A stretch of DNA of 42,731 nt from Gammaproteobacteria bacterium (GCA_018698975.1 JABIPQ010000060.1:1-42731); one strand, 5' to 3'; counted from the first letter of the stretch, positions 28,181 through 36,214 are shown. The notes: a model not told the origin generated them from the letters alone. Numbers and translations are program-made.

Positions 28181-29050
28181 ATGGGCAGAATCTATTGCCG
28201 GATTTCATTATTACTTATATTTTCCATGGCCAGTTTTTCTGCTGCCGCAGAAAAAAACTTTTCTGGCGTGTGGGTAGGAAATTACAGTGAAGATTTTCCT
28301 GACCGTCTGCCTGGTCCAGAGCTTGGCGACTATGCGGGGCTTCCTATTAATGATGCTGACAGATTGCGGGCACAGAGCTGGAGCGCATCACTGATAGCCC
28401 TTCCCGAATACCAGTGTCGTGTTCATCCCTCAGATTATGCCAGCAGCTTCGCCAATATCCGGATTTGGGAAGAACGTGAGCCGATTTCTGAAGAGCTGAT
28501 CGCCATTCGAGTACAGCATTTTGCCTGGCAAACCCGGCGTACCATATGGATGGATGGCCGTGAGCATCCGCCTGAGTATGCACAACACACCTCTATGGGC
28601 TTTTCTACCGGCGAATGGGTAGGGCACCAGCTAAAAGTTAAAACAACGCATCTCAAGGAAGGCTGGCTACGACGCAACGGCGTTACTCGCAGTGATCAGG
28701 CCACAGTTACAGAATATTTTATTCGACACGACGATCTTTTGACCTGGACAGTGATTATTGATGATCCTGTCTATCTGGATGAGCCTTTCATCAGGAACCG
28801 GGATTATATTTATTCCATCGACAACCAGATTGGTAATTATCCTTGTGACCCGGTCATCGAAATGGTGAGAGAACCTGGCTATATTCCCCATCATTTGCCG
28901 GGAACCAATACTGATATGTTGATTTATTCCGAACGCCATGATATTCCGCTGGAAGGCGCCATGGGGGGAGCGAATACCATGTATCCCGAATATATGGAGC
29001 GATTGCAGGAACTACCCAGACCCAGTGAATTAGCGGGAGGTCAGGAGTAA
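28181..29050 (+). CDS. Exported protein of unknown function, first of a three-gene operon
   Basis: A 289-residue protein with a cleavable signal peptide (LLLIFSMASFSAAAE). The mature part starts NFSGVWVGNYSED and contains ELGDYAGLPINDADRLRAQSW, LPEYQCRVHPSDY, IWMDGREHPP, GFSTGEWVGHQLKVKTTHL, GWLRRNGVTRSDQATVTEYF and IIDDPVYLDEPF. This pattern recurs in uncharacterised exported proteins of proteobacteria and Acidobacteria. The C-terminal block resembles that of the third gene of this operon, so the two are distant paralogues. Two Cys (in EYQCRV and NYPCDP) could be bridged. GGGGG precedes the ATG. Function is unknown; beta-strand-rich barrel folding is plausible. Confidence 0.75.
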   Translation: MGRIYCRISLLLIFSMASFSAAAEKNFSGVWVGNYSEDFPDRLPGPELGDYAGLPINDADRLRAQSWSASLIALPEYQCRVHPSDYASSFANIRIWEEREPISEELIAIRVQHFAWQTRRTIWMDGREHPPEYAQHTSMGFSTGEWVGHQLKVKTTHLKEGWLRRNGVTRSDQATVTEYFIRHDDLLTWTVIIDDPVYLDEPFIRNRDYIYSIDNQIGNYPCDPVIEMVREPGYIPHHLPGTNTDMLIYSERHDIPLEGAMGGANTMYPEYMERLQELPRPSELAGGQE

Positions 29051-29054
29051 AGCA

Positions 29055-30005
29055 ATGAAAAATAATATGATTAAGCAATTTATAGCGCTGGTAATTTTAC
29101 TGGCAAGCCCTCTTGTAATGGCACAGCAAAATTTCGATGACATTGAAATTCAGGCCTTAAAAGTGCGGGACAATATTTATATGCTAGTGGGTTCCGGTGG
29201 CAATATCACGGTGCAGATCGGCGCGGAAGGGGTACTGGTGATTGATACCCAGTATGCCGAGTTGTCGGATAAAATCCTGGCCAAAATTCGCGAGTTGTCC
29301 GACAAACCCCTGCGCTACATTATTAATACGCATCATCATGGCGATCATGTTGGTGGTAATGAAAATATAAAGAATGCAGGATTTACCCTGAGTGGCGGAA
29401 ATGTTGGCGCAGCCTTGTCAACTGCCGGTCAAGGGGCGACCATTCTGGCCCACGAAAACGTGTTATTAAACCTGGCTTCTGATGAAAATGTGTCCACTGA
29501 ACTATGGCCAACCTTGACCTACTTCAGTGATAAAAAAGATATCTTTTTCAATGGTGAGGGGGTGCGGATTATCCATCAACCCAATGCCCATACCAATGGC
29601 GACAGTATCATCTTTTTCCGCAAATCAGATGTAATCACTACCGGTGATGCATATATCACCAGCTTTTATCCTTTCATTGATATGTCTTCTGGCGGTACCT
29701 TGCAGGGTTTTATTGATGCGTCCAATGCCATTATTGACCTGATAATTCCCGAGTATGGTCAGGATGGTGGCACCCTGGTAATCCCGGGTCACGGCAGGCT
29801 TAGTGATATTGGTGATGTTATCAACTGGCGGGAAATGCTGACCATTGTCAGGGACCGTATAAAAGATATGAAAGATCGGGGCATGAGCCTGGAGGAAGTA
29901 CTGGCAGCCAAGCCAACCCGGGACTATGACCCACGCTGGGCAGGTCAGGGAATATTCTCTACCGAGAATTTTGTCACAGCAGCCTACATGACACTGGAAG
30001 ATTAA
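29055..30005 (+). CDS. Exported metallo-beta-lactamase-fold hydrolase
   Basis: A 316-residue protein with a signal peptide (IALVILLASPLVMAQ) and an MBL-fold domain. Metal ligands are visible: HHHGDH (in NTHHHGDHVGG), the His of QPNAHTNGDS, the Asp of TTGDAY and the His of VIPGHGRL. Thus both zinc sites appear complete. The domain resembles the periplasmic SoxH/quinoprotein-relay type rather than clinical beta-lactamases. It starts 4 bp after the upstream stop, with AGGAG inside the end of that gene, so translation is coupled. Substrate unknown; the paired exported proteins may bind or deliver it. Confidence 0.85.
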   Translation: MKNNMIKQFIALVILLASPLVMAQQNFDDIEIQALKVRDNIYMLVGSGGNITVQIGAEGVLVIDTQYAELSDKILAKIRELSDKPLRYIINTHHHGDHVGGNENIKNAGFTLSGGNVGAALSTAGQGATILAHENVLLNLASDENVSTELWPTLTYFSDKKDIFFNGEGVRIIHQPNAHTNGDSIIFFRKSDVITTGDAYITSFYPFIDMSSGGTLQGFIDASNAIIDLIIPEYGQDGGTLVIPGHGRLSDIGDVINWREMLTIVRDRIKDMKDRGMSLEEVLAAKPTRDYDPRWAGQGIFSTENFVTAAYMTLED

Positions 30006-30015
30006 GGAGCGACAC

Positions 30016-30777
30016 ATGAAAACTAGTATTATCAGAACAATATTGTCGACTCTGGTGTTGCTGACGTCTATGGCCAGTACATCAACACTATTTGCACAAC
30101 CAGGTGGACAACAGCAATCTGCACAAGAGCAGTCGGCTTTTGATATAAGCGGCAACTGGGTAGCTTTGGTTACAGAGGACTGGCGTTTCAGAATGGTTGT
30201 TGCTGAACCTGGTGACTACGAAGGCATAGGATTGACAGCACATGGAAGGGAAGTAGCTGATGCCTGGGATCCTGAGGCTGATATTGCTTCAGGGAATACC
30301 TGTAAAGCCTATGGCGCTGGTGGCCTGATGCGTATCCCTACACGCTTGAATATTAGCTGGAGCGATGGCAATGTTTTGCGTATCGACACCGATGCCGGCA
30401 TGCAGACCCGTTTGCTGAAATTCGGTGATGCTCAGGACAATGTTGGCGCGGGTAGTCTTCAAGGTGTTACCCATGCCAGCTGGGATCTGGAAAGGGCAGG
30501 TGCTTTTGGTGGGCCGGTAGTTGGTGGATCAATTGCTGCAGTAACAACACAGATGGCACCCGGGTACTTACGTCGAAACGGGGTGCCCTATGGCACTAAT
30601 GCTGTTCTGACCGAGCATTATGAGTTGTTGGTAGGAGGAGATGGTACTGAATATCTGGCCGTATTTTCTGTGCTCGAGGATCCTGAACATCTAACGCAGT
30701 TGTATACTACTAGTACGAATTTCAAGAGAGAACCTGATGGTTCTAAATGGAATCCTGCGGAGTGTATGGCTAAATAA
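30016..30777 (+). CDS. Exported protein of unknown function, third gene of operon
   Basis: A 253-residue protein with a signal peptide (ILSTLVLLTSMASTSTLFAQ) and a Gln-rich linker. The domain starts FDISGNWVALVTEDW, then GDYEGIGLTAHGREVADAW, NTCKAYGAGGLMRIPTRLNI, LRIDTDAGMQTRLLKF, GYLRRNGVPYGTNAVLTEHY and VLEDPEHL. SG.W, ED, GDY.G, LRRNGV and DP.(Y/H)L are shared in order with the first gene of the operon. AAGGAG lies 6 nt before the ATG, 10 bp after the hydrolase stop. Close homologues are often found near DUF6152 genes, and one lies just beyond the next repeat. Function is unknown. Confidence 0.75.
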   Translation: MKTSIIRTILSTLVLLTSMASTSTLFAQPGGQQQSAQEQSAFDISGNWVALVTEDWRFRMVVAEPGDYEGIGLTAHGREVADAWDPEADIASGNTCKAYGAGGLMRIPTRLNISWSDGNVLRIDTDAGMQTRLLKFGDAQDNVGAGSLQGVTHASWDLERAGAFGGPVVGGSIAAVTTQMAPGYLRRNGVPYGTNAVLTEHYELLVGGDGTEYLAVFSVLEDPEHLTQLYTTSTNFKREPDGSKWNPAECMAK

Positions 30778-30818
30778 TTTTTAACTGTAGCCCTTTTTTC
30801 TTGTTCGTTATTTTCTTC

Positions 30819-31349
30819 GCCTGTGAAAACTTTCTGTTACTTCTTTTGCATGCCCAAAACAAGTAACCAAGAAAAAGGCACCCGACGTGCCCTGGCCTGC
30901 GGCTCCCTTCGTCCCCATACCATTGCGAGGGGTCGTCGAGACAAAACGTCCCTGTTTTGACTCGACTCAACTGGCCACTCATGGCCAGTTGATCCTGCAA
31001 TAGCATGGCTCCTCAGCAGGCTACACCGGAAGTCCACGTCGATCTACTTTTTCCCAAATAATGCTTTCCTGATACTTCGACTGGATTCAGAACAAGGCGG
31101 GGGCCCCTAAAGCCAGCCGAACGCAGCGGATTTTTGTGGGGTGAAAAGGCCATGGACGGCCTTTTCAGGTGTCTCGTGACAGGATGTCACCTAGTCTGCT
31201 TGGGTGCGCCGGCCCCGGAAAAAACCGCGGAGTGAAGGAAGCCGCAGGCCTGGCGACTGGGGAATGCTTTCTTTGGTTACTTTCTTTGAAAAGAAAGTGA
31301 CAAGAGGCTTTTGGGCATGCAAAAGAAGTAACAGAAAGTTTATACAGGC
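30819..31349 (+). repeat. Hairpin-rich intergenic repeat, copy 2
   Basis: This longer copy of the 27595 repeat has nearly intact terminal inverted repeats: 30830-30859 and 31309-31338 are perfectly complementary over 30 bp, with similarity extending about 11 bp outward. Internal hairpins include GAAAAGGCC-ATGGAC-GGCCTTTTC (31143-31166), GTGAC-AGGAT-GTCAC (31176-31190) and the GTTACTTTCTTT stem (31276-31301). About 85 bp absent from copy 1 hold two more hairpins: GTCGAG-A-CAAAAC with GTTTTG-A-CTCGAC (30935-30966), and CAACTGGCCA with TGGCCAGTTG (30968-30991). No open frame of interest. It may be a non-autonomous mobile element or a structured RNA. Confidence 0.87.
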
Positions 31350-31361
31350 AAAAAAAGAAAT

Positions 31362-31390
31362 AAAAAAAGGCCGCTATTGCGGCCCTTTTA
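31362..31390 (-). terminator. Terminator of the DUF6152 gene
   Basis: On the minus strand, GGCCGC and GCGGCC pair around AATA and are followed by seven T. It lies about 42 bp beyond the DUF6152 stop. An A/T tract on the other side could make it bidirectional, also stopping transcription leaving the repeat. Confidence 0.85.
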
Positions 31391-31431
31391 GTAATGCTTG
31401 TTTCATGTAGCGTATCAGCTACCAAAACACC

Positions 31432-31827
31432 TTAATCAAATGTCTGATCTTCATCAAAGCCCCAGCCAAATCCATCTGCAGGTCTGAGAATGCTCTCCAT
31501 TCTCATCCGGAAATCGCTTCTGTCTCTTGAGGGTTGCCCGGTAATGATCACTTCATCGCCAGGCTTAAAAGATGTTCTGGTTAAGCCCTGACGCATCAGC
31601 AAGGTAGCACCACCCCATTCAACACCCCAGCGCTGCATATTGCCATCTTCATCTGGTGCCATGACCATAATAGAGGCATGGGGATTACGGAAATTCATCT
31701 GTATTAATTTGCCTTTGATTTCTATCATTGAGTCCATGTCGTACGTGGCCTGGAATGAATGATGGGCAAACGCTGAAGGAATCAGGATTAAACTGGCAAA
31801 CAGACTGAATATTTTAATTAATTTCAT
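31432..31827 (-). CDS. DUF6152-family exported protein
   Basis: This 131-residue protein has a signal peptide (FSLFASLILIPSAFA) followed at once by HHSFQATYDMDSMIEIKGKL, then FRNPHASIMV, WGVEWGGATLLMRQG, FKPGDEVIITGQPSRD and MRMESILRPADG. This is the DUF6152 pattern, a small exported OB-like beta-barrel of unknown role with a His pair near the mature N-terminus that could bind a metal. AGGGGAAG precedes the ATG. It faces the three-gene secreted operon across repeat copy 2, and such genes are often found near MBL hydrolases or the other operon-type proteins. Confidence 0.8.
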   Translation of the reverse strand: MKLIKIFSLFASLILIPSAFAHHSFQATYDMDSMIEIKGKLIQMNFRNPHASIMVMAPDEDGNMQRWGVEWGGATLLMRQGLTRTSFKPGDEVIITGQPSRDRSDFRMRMESILRPADGFGWGFDEDQTFD

Positions 31828-31958
31828 ACAAACTTCCCCTAACTGTTATTACTGGTCAGGCAAACCATTGCTAAATCATAGCTAAACCAGATATCGGGAT
31901 TATAACCGAAGGTTTGCCGCCTTTGCATTTATTTAGCAGTGCTTGTTCAGCAGGCATT

Positions 31959-31984
31959 AAAAAACCGGCACGAGCCGGTTTTTT
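31959..31984 (-). terminator. Terminator of rpsT
   Basis: AACCGGC and GCCGGTT pair around a 4-nt loop, flanked by A- and T-runs on both sides. It lies 30 bp beyond the rpsT stop on the minus strand and could work in both directions. Confidence 0.9.
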
Positions 31985-32013
31985 AATAAAATCAATAAGA
32001 TACTACTTAACCA

Positions 32014-32280
32014 TCAAGCTTTAAGGGCTTTGATTGCCGTATTCATTCGACTTTTATGTCGGGAAGCTTTATTGGCATGAATAATTCCCTTGTCTGCCAA
32101 ACGATCTATGACAGGCACTGCATTATTGTATGCAGAAGTGGCCTGTTCGTAGTCTTTGCTTTCAATGGCAGCAGTCACTTTCTTGATATAAGTACGCACC
32201 ATGGAACGTGCGCTTGCGTTGTGCTTGCGTCGATTTTCTGACTGTCTTGCCCGTTTGCGAGCTTGTGGAGAATTAGCCAA
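32014..32280 (-). CDS. rpsT: 30S ribosomal protein S20
   Basis: S20 is a helical protein that binds 16S rRNA early in small-subunit assembly. The 88-residue sequence (ANSPQARKRARQSENRRKHN, SMVRTYIKKV, KGIIHANKASRHKSRMN) is typical. The start codon is TTG with AAGGAG 6 nt upstream. E. coli rpsT also starts at UUG, where the weak codon takes part in autoregulation, so the feature is probably conserved on purpose. It lies divergent from murJ. Confidence 0.97.
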   Translation of the reverse strand: MANSPQARKRARQSENRRKHNASARSMVRTYIKKVTAAIESKDYEQATSAYNNAVPVIDRLADKGIIHANKASRHKSRMNTAIKALKA

Positions 32281-32468
32281 AGGGGGCTCCTTATCTTTTA
32301 ATTCTGTTTTGCCCAGAGTTTAGTCTGGCTGGATTAATTTTGCTTACTGAAAAAAGACGCGAATCATGCAGTTTTAAAGGGTATTTGTCAACTCCCAGAC
32401 CATAGTATTGAGTAACTAATGCTGTGTTAAGATGCCGATTCAGGTGTGTATCCGGAGAATCAAACAGC

Positions 32469-34040
32469 GTGCAGGCAGCCGAAAATAGGCCGGAAGAGAC
32501 AGGAGTAGCGAAGTCCAGCCTGGTTGTCGCCATGATGACCTTTATTTCGCGAATACTCGGGCTGGCCCGAGAAATAGTCTTTGCCGCTGTTTTTGGCGAC
32601 GGACCGGCAGCAGATGCATTTTTTGTCGCCTTCAAAATCCCTAATTTTCTGCGCCGTTTATTTGCAGAAGGTGCGTTTTCACAGGCTTTTGTTCCTGTTC
32701 TTTCTGAATATAGAAAAAAACATTCCTTTGCCGAGATCAAGGCACTGGTTGACCATGTGTCTGGCCGATTATCCCTGATTCTCGTGCTGGTGGCGCTAAT
32801 AGGTATTGTTGCTGCCCCGGTGGTTGCCGGAATATTCGCCTTTGGCTATCGGGATTCGCCCGATAAATTTGCGCTGCTGGTAGATATGTTGCGCATTACA
32901 TTTCCTTATATATTACTAATTTCACTGACAGGATTTGCCGGTTCCATCCTGAATTCCTATGGTCGTTTTGCCGTTCCGGCCATGACTCCGATATTTCTGA
33001 ATATTACCCTGATCAGCTGTGCCCTGTTTTTAAGCCCTTACATGGCCGAGCCCATTCTGGCTTTGGCCTGGGGTGTCCTCATAGCAGGAATGATTCAGTT
33101 GATGTTCCAGTTGCCATTTCTGCATCACCTGAAACTCATGCCCAGCCCGAAAATCAGTCCCAGGCATGAAGGGGTAAGCAAAGTGATTTCCCTTATGATA
33201 CCTGTGATGTTCAGCGTCTCTGTGGGACAGATTAATTTGATGCTGGATACTATTCTGGCTACGGCTCTGGAAGGTGACGGCGCCGTGAGTTGGCTGTATT
33301 ACTCAGACCGCCTGATGGAGTTACCTCTGGGTATTTTTGCGATAGCCATTGCAACGGTCATCCTGCCGACACTGTCCAGAATTCATGCCGCCGCCGATAC
33401 GGAAAAATTTCAGGAAACGCTGGACTGGAGCTTGCGTACAATATTATTGCTGGGTTTGCCTGCAACATTGGCCTTGATAGTTCTGGCAGAACCCCTGATT
33501 GTCACTATTTACCAGCGTGGTGCTTTTGGTATTGCTTCAGTGGCTCCAACAGCAATGAGTCTGAAAGCTTATGCTGTGGGTTTGCTGGGTTTTATGAGTA
33601 TTAAGGTGCTGGCCACCGCCTATTTCTCCCGACATGATACCCGCACGCCGGTGCGTTATGCGGTGATTTCCATGGTGAGTAATATGGTCTTTAACCTGCT
33701 GTTAATTATTCCTCTGGCTCATGTCGGGCTGGCACTGGCCACCTCAATATCGGCTTTTGTGAATGGCGGTTTACTGCTCTATGGGCTATTGAAGGCACAG
33801 GTTTTTAGCTTCCGGGCACACTGGATTATTTATCTGTTCCAGGCGGGTGCTGCGAATCTGGTGATGGTGTTGGTGTTGAATTTCTTCCTCTCAGACAGTA
33901 GTCCTGAATTTTGGTTTGCAGCTGATAGCTGGTCTCGTGTGCTTAATTTAGGAATACTGTGTATTGCCGGAGTTTGCAGTTATTCACTGACATTATTACT
34001 GTGCGGCGTGCGACCTTCTCATTTCAGGCATAGTGCCTGA
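32469..34040 (+). CDS. murJ: Lipid II flippase MurJ
   Basis: MurJ flips the peptidoglycan precursor lipid II across the inner membrane. The protein has the MATE-like 14-helix layout and the family N-terminus: MTFISRILGLAREIVFAAVFG, AADAFFVAFKIPNFLRRLFAEGAFSQAFVPV and later YQRGAFG. The start is uncertain. The frame opens at GTG 32424, while GTG at 32469 follows GGAG by 11 nt and gives 523 aa, close to the usual length; no ATG precedes the first helix. ribF follows in the same direction after a 130-bp gap. Confidence 0.93.
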   Translation: MQAAENRPEETGVAKSSLVVAMMTFISRILGLAREIVFAAVFGDGPAADAFFVAFKIPNFLRRLFAEGAFSQAFVPVLSEYRKKHSFAEIKALVDHVSGRLSLILVLVALIGIVAAPVVAGIFAFGYRDSPDKFALLVDMLRITFPYILLISLTGFAGSILNSYGRFAVPAMTPIFLNITLISCALFLSPYMAEPILALAWGVLIAGMIQLMFQLPFLHHLKLMPSPKISPRHEGVSKVISLMIPVMFSVSVGQINLMLDTILATALEGDGAVSWLYYSDRLMELPLGIFAIAIATVILPTLSRIHAAADTEKFQETLDWSLRTILLLGLPATLALIVLAEPLIVTIYQRGAFGIASVAPTAMSLKAYAVGLLGFMSIKVLATAYFSRHDTRTPVRYAVISMVSNMVFNLLLIIPLAHVGLALATSISAFVNGGLLLYGLLKAQVFSFRAHWIIYLFQAGAANLVMVLVLNFFLSDSSPEFWFAADSWSRVLNLGILCIAGVCSYSLTLLLCGVRPSHFRHSA

Positions 34041-34060
34041 TATAGTGCCTGAATAGTGCT
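34030..34060 (+). repeat. Short tandem repeat at the murJ stop
   Basis: ATAGTGCCTGA occurs at 34030-34040 and 34042-34052, then ATAGTGCT. The first copy contains the murJ stop codon. Probably a small slippage expansion. Confidence 0.5.
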
Positions 34061-34170
34061 AAGGGTAGTTTCTGAAGAGTTCGATCTTAACTGGCGTAGT
34101 AGCAGTTGATGATGTATCCGCCACGCTCACTGACATATAATAGCCGGCTAAGCCAAAACAAGCAGATTCG

Positions 34171-35100
34171 ATGAGCGTATATTCAGATTTTCCCTCTTTC
34201 CAGGCAGTCCATAAGCGCTGTGTGGCTACAATTGGCAAGTACGATGGGCTCCATTCAGGTCACCAGCATGTGCTGGCTACTTTATGTCGCACAGCAAAAG
34301 CCAGAGGACTGCCTGCAGTAGTCATACTCAGTGAACCCCATCCAGAAGAATTTTTCTCTGGCGGCAAAGCAGCACCGCGGCTGACCCAATTTCAAGACAA
34401 AGTGGATTACTTGCTCGCCTATGGTGTCGATGCTGTTTATATGATGACTTTTGATAAGGCTCTTTGTGAACTTGGCGCGAAAGACTTTATTGTTCAGTAT
34501 CTTGTGGAAGGTTTGCGGGTTAGTGCCTTGATTGTTGGTGATGATTTCCGTTTCGGGAAGAACCGTAACGGGGATTTCCAAATGCTCAAGGAAAAAGGCA
34601 GTGAACACGGATTTGAAGTAATTCGTGAAATTCCTTTTAAACAGGAAGGGCATCGGGTGAGCAGCACACTGGTAAGGAGCTTTCTCGAACAGGGAGAATG
34701 TGAAAAAGTGCGTTCTCTGCTCGGTCGATACTACAGCATAGGTGGCATGGTTGAGGAAGGCAAAAAGCTTGGACGTGAACTTGGCACACCAACTGCCAAT
34801 ATAGCATTGAGCGTCAATAGCTTGCCTTTACATGGTATTTTCAGTGTTCTCGTGGAGTACAAAGGCCAGACTTTACCAGGCGTGGCCAGCGTAGGTTTTA
34901 ACCCTACGGTTGAAAACAGTGAAACGCCAAAGCTGGAAGTCCATATCTTTGATTTTAACGAAGATATATATGGAGAGCATCTGGTAGTTTCCTTTATTAA
35001 CAAAATTCGGGATGAGTTTACCTTTACCGATCTGAATGCCTTAAAAATACAAATGAACATAGATATAGAGCAGGCAAGGAAGACCTTGCAAAGCCTGTAA
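34171..35100 (+). CDS. ribF: Bifunctional riboflavin kinase / FAD synthetase
   Basis: RibF phosphorylates riboflavin to FMN and adenylates FMN to FAD. The 309-residue protein has the N-terminal nucleotidyltransferase part (ATIGKYDGLHSGHQHVL, a variant of the usual TIGNFDGVHLGHQ; VGDDFRFGKNRNGD; RVSSTLVR) and the C-terminal kinase part (GTPTANIAL, GVASVGFNPTV, LEVHIFDFNEDIYG). The ATG at 34171 gives the standard start. In most relatives ileS lies between ribF and lspA; here lspA follows after 7 bp and ileS is absent. Confidence 0.95.
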   Translation: MSVYSDFPSFQAVHKRCVATIGKYDGLHSGHQHVLATLCRTAKARGLPAVVILSEPHPEEFFSGGKAAPRLTQFQDKVDYLLAYGVDAVYMMTFDKALCELGAKDFIVQYLVEGLRVSALIVGDDFRFGKNRNGDFQMLKEKGSEHGFEVIREIPFKQEGHRVSSTLVRSFLEQGECEKVRSLLGRYYSIGGMVEEGKKLGRELGTPTANIALSVNSLPLHGIFSVLVEYKGQTLPGVASVGFNPTVENSETPKLEVHIFDFNEDIYGEHLVVSFINKIRDEFTFTDLNALKIQMNIDIEQARKTLQSL

Positions 35101-35107
35101 GCCAGAT

Positions 35108-35641
35108 ATGAATAAAGATAAAGAAAAAAATAGTGAGTCAGCAGGCACCTGGAGTATATACAGTCTATTCGGGATTTCAGCACTGATTGTCATTCTTGAT
35201 CGTCTGTCTAAATATCTGAGTGACACGAATCTGACCGAAGGTGTCGCAGTCAATGTTTTCCCTGGCTTTGATTTATTACTCGCATACAACAGAGGCGCAT
35301 CTTTTAGTTTTCTTGATGATGCTGGTGGTTGGCAACGCTGGCTGTTAACCGGGATCTCCCTTGGCGTAAGTGCGCTGATAACTGTCTGGCTGATCCGTTT
35401 ACCTAAAGCGCAAAAATTACAAGCTCTGGCATTGGCGCTTATTCTTGGCGGCGCATTGGGGAATCTCTACGATAGAATGATGGCGGGATATGTTATTGAT
35501 TTTATAAGTGTTTATTTTATGGATGCGCGCTTTGCTATTTTTAATATTGCTGATGCGGCGATCAGTGTTGGTGCTGGAATGATGATTCTGGATATATTTT
35601 TGGACTATAAACGCGGCACTGCTGAAAGGACAGCCTCCTGA
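35108..35641 (+). CDS. lspA: Lipoprotein signal peptidase (signal peptidase II)
   Basis: LspA removes signal peptides from prolipoproteins after lipid attachment, in the inner membrane. The 177-residue protein has four membrane helices and the catalytic Asp pair in GGALGNLYDR and FNIADAAISVG. The conserved ILDRLSKY and YNRGASFSFL blocks are present. The first 20 residues (MNKDKEKNSESAG) are a charged addition. The window encodes several predicted lipoproteins that would be its substrates. It is coupled to ribF upstream and fkpB 17 bp downstream. Confidence 0.95.
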   Translation: MNKDKEKNSESAGTWSIYSLFGISALIVILDRLSKYLSDTNLTEGVAVNVFPGFDLLLAYNRGASFSFLDDAGGWQRWLLTGISLGVSALITVWLIRLPKAQKLQALALALILGGALGNLYDRMMAGYVIDFISVYFMDARFAIFNIADAAISVGAGMMILDIFLDYKRGTAERTAS

Positions 35642-35658
35642 AACCGGGTTAACTATTT

Positions 35659-36177
35659 ATGGATAAAATTGAACTCAATGACATCACGCTTAAGCAGGCT
35701 TCCTCTCCTGAAGCTGTGACTGTCACGGACTATGCACAAGACCAGATAAGCCCTGGCAAGAAAGTGCTTTTGCATTTCGAGCTGGCTCTTGATGAAAACC
35801 AAATCATTGACAGTAATTTTTCCAAAGCGCCTGTTGAGTTTTCAGTCGGTGATGGCAATCTAATGCCTGGTTTTGAAGTGGCATTATTCGGCTTGAGAGT
35901 CGGTGAGGAAAAATCCATGACAATTCCTTCTGACCAGGCTTTTGGCAACGCGCGCGAGGAAAATATCCAGACTTTTCCCCGTTACCGGTTTCCTGCAGAC
36001 CTGGCGATGGAGAAGGGGCTGATGATAAACTTTAGCGATGCTGGTGGTAGTGAGCAGCCCGGCATAATCAAAAGTTTTGACTCAGAACGAGTAGAAATTG
36101 ATTTTAACCATCCCCTTGCTGACAGGGACATCCTGTTCAAAGTGAAAATACATTCTGTAACACCAGTATCATCCTGA
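35659..36177 (+). CDS. fkpB: FKBP-type peptidyl-prolyl isomerase FkpB
   Basis: A cytoplasmic SlyD-like PPIase and chaperone of 172 residues. It has the split FKBP core ([54 protein letters not shown]), an inserted flap region (about residues 95-145) and the returning strand [11 protein letters not shown]. The N-terminal 30 residues exceed the E. coli FkpB start. Its position between lspA and ispH is the classic order. It lacks the His-rich tail of SlyD. Confidence 0.92.
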   Translation: MDKIELNDITLKQASSPEAVTVTDYAQDQISPGKKVLLHFELALDENQIIDSNFSKAPVEFSVGDGNLMPGFEVALFGLRVGEEKSMTIPSDQAFGNAREENIQTFPRYRFPADLAMEKGLMINFSDAGGSEQPGIIKSFDSERVEIDFNHPLADRDILFKVKIHSVTPVSS

Positions 36178-36214
36178 ACCTAAAAGAATTTCGATAATTA
36201 AGCACAATGACAAT

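Noticed and set aside
29055-30005. Antibiotic-resistance beta-lactamase
   Set aside because: The fold and metal ligands match, but the sequence around them is of the broad exported hydrolase type and nothing points to a resistance enzyme.
29625-30155. 176-aa minus-strand frame
   Set aside because: It is antisense to the MBL hydrolase, whose metal ligands and signal peptide are clear. No ribosome site or domain is seen.
27595-31349. Composite transposon formed by the two long repeats
   Set aside because: No transposase and no target duplication could be found. The copies lie in the same orientation and differ by an internal 85-bp stretch; bracketing is noted but movement is not shown.
31165-31425. 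86-aa minus-strand frame and the matching 31204-31410 plus-strand frame
   Set aside because: Both lie in repeat copy 2 and its terminator. Composition and overlap show they are not genes.
32291-32740. 149-aa minus-strand frame between rpsT and murJ
   Set aside because: It overlaps the start of murJ in antisense and has no family similarity that I recognise.
34041-34170. FMN riboswitch before ribF
   Set aside because: No RFN-element conserved segments could be found; there is only a TATAAT at 34136-34141 without a matching -35 box.
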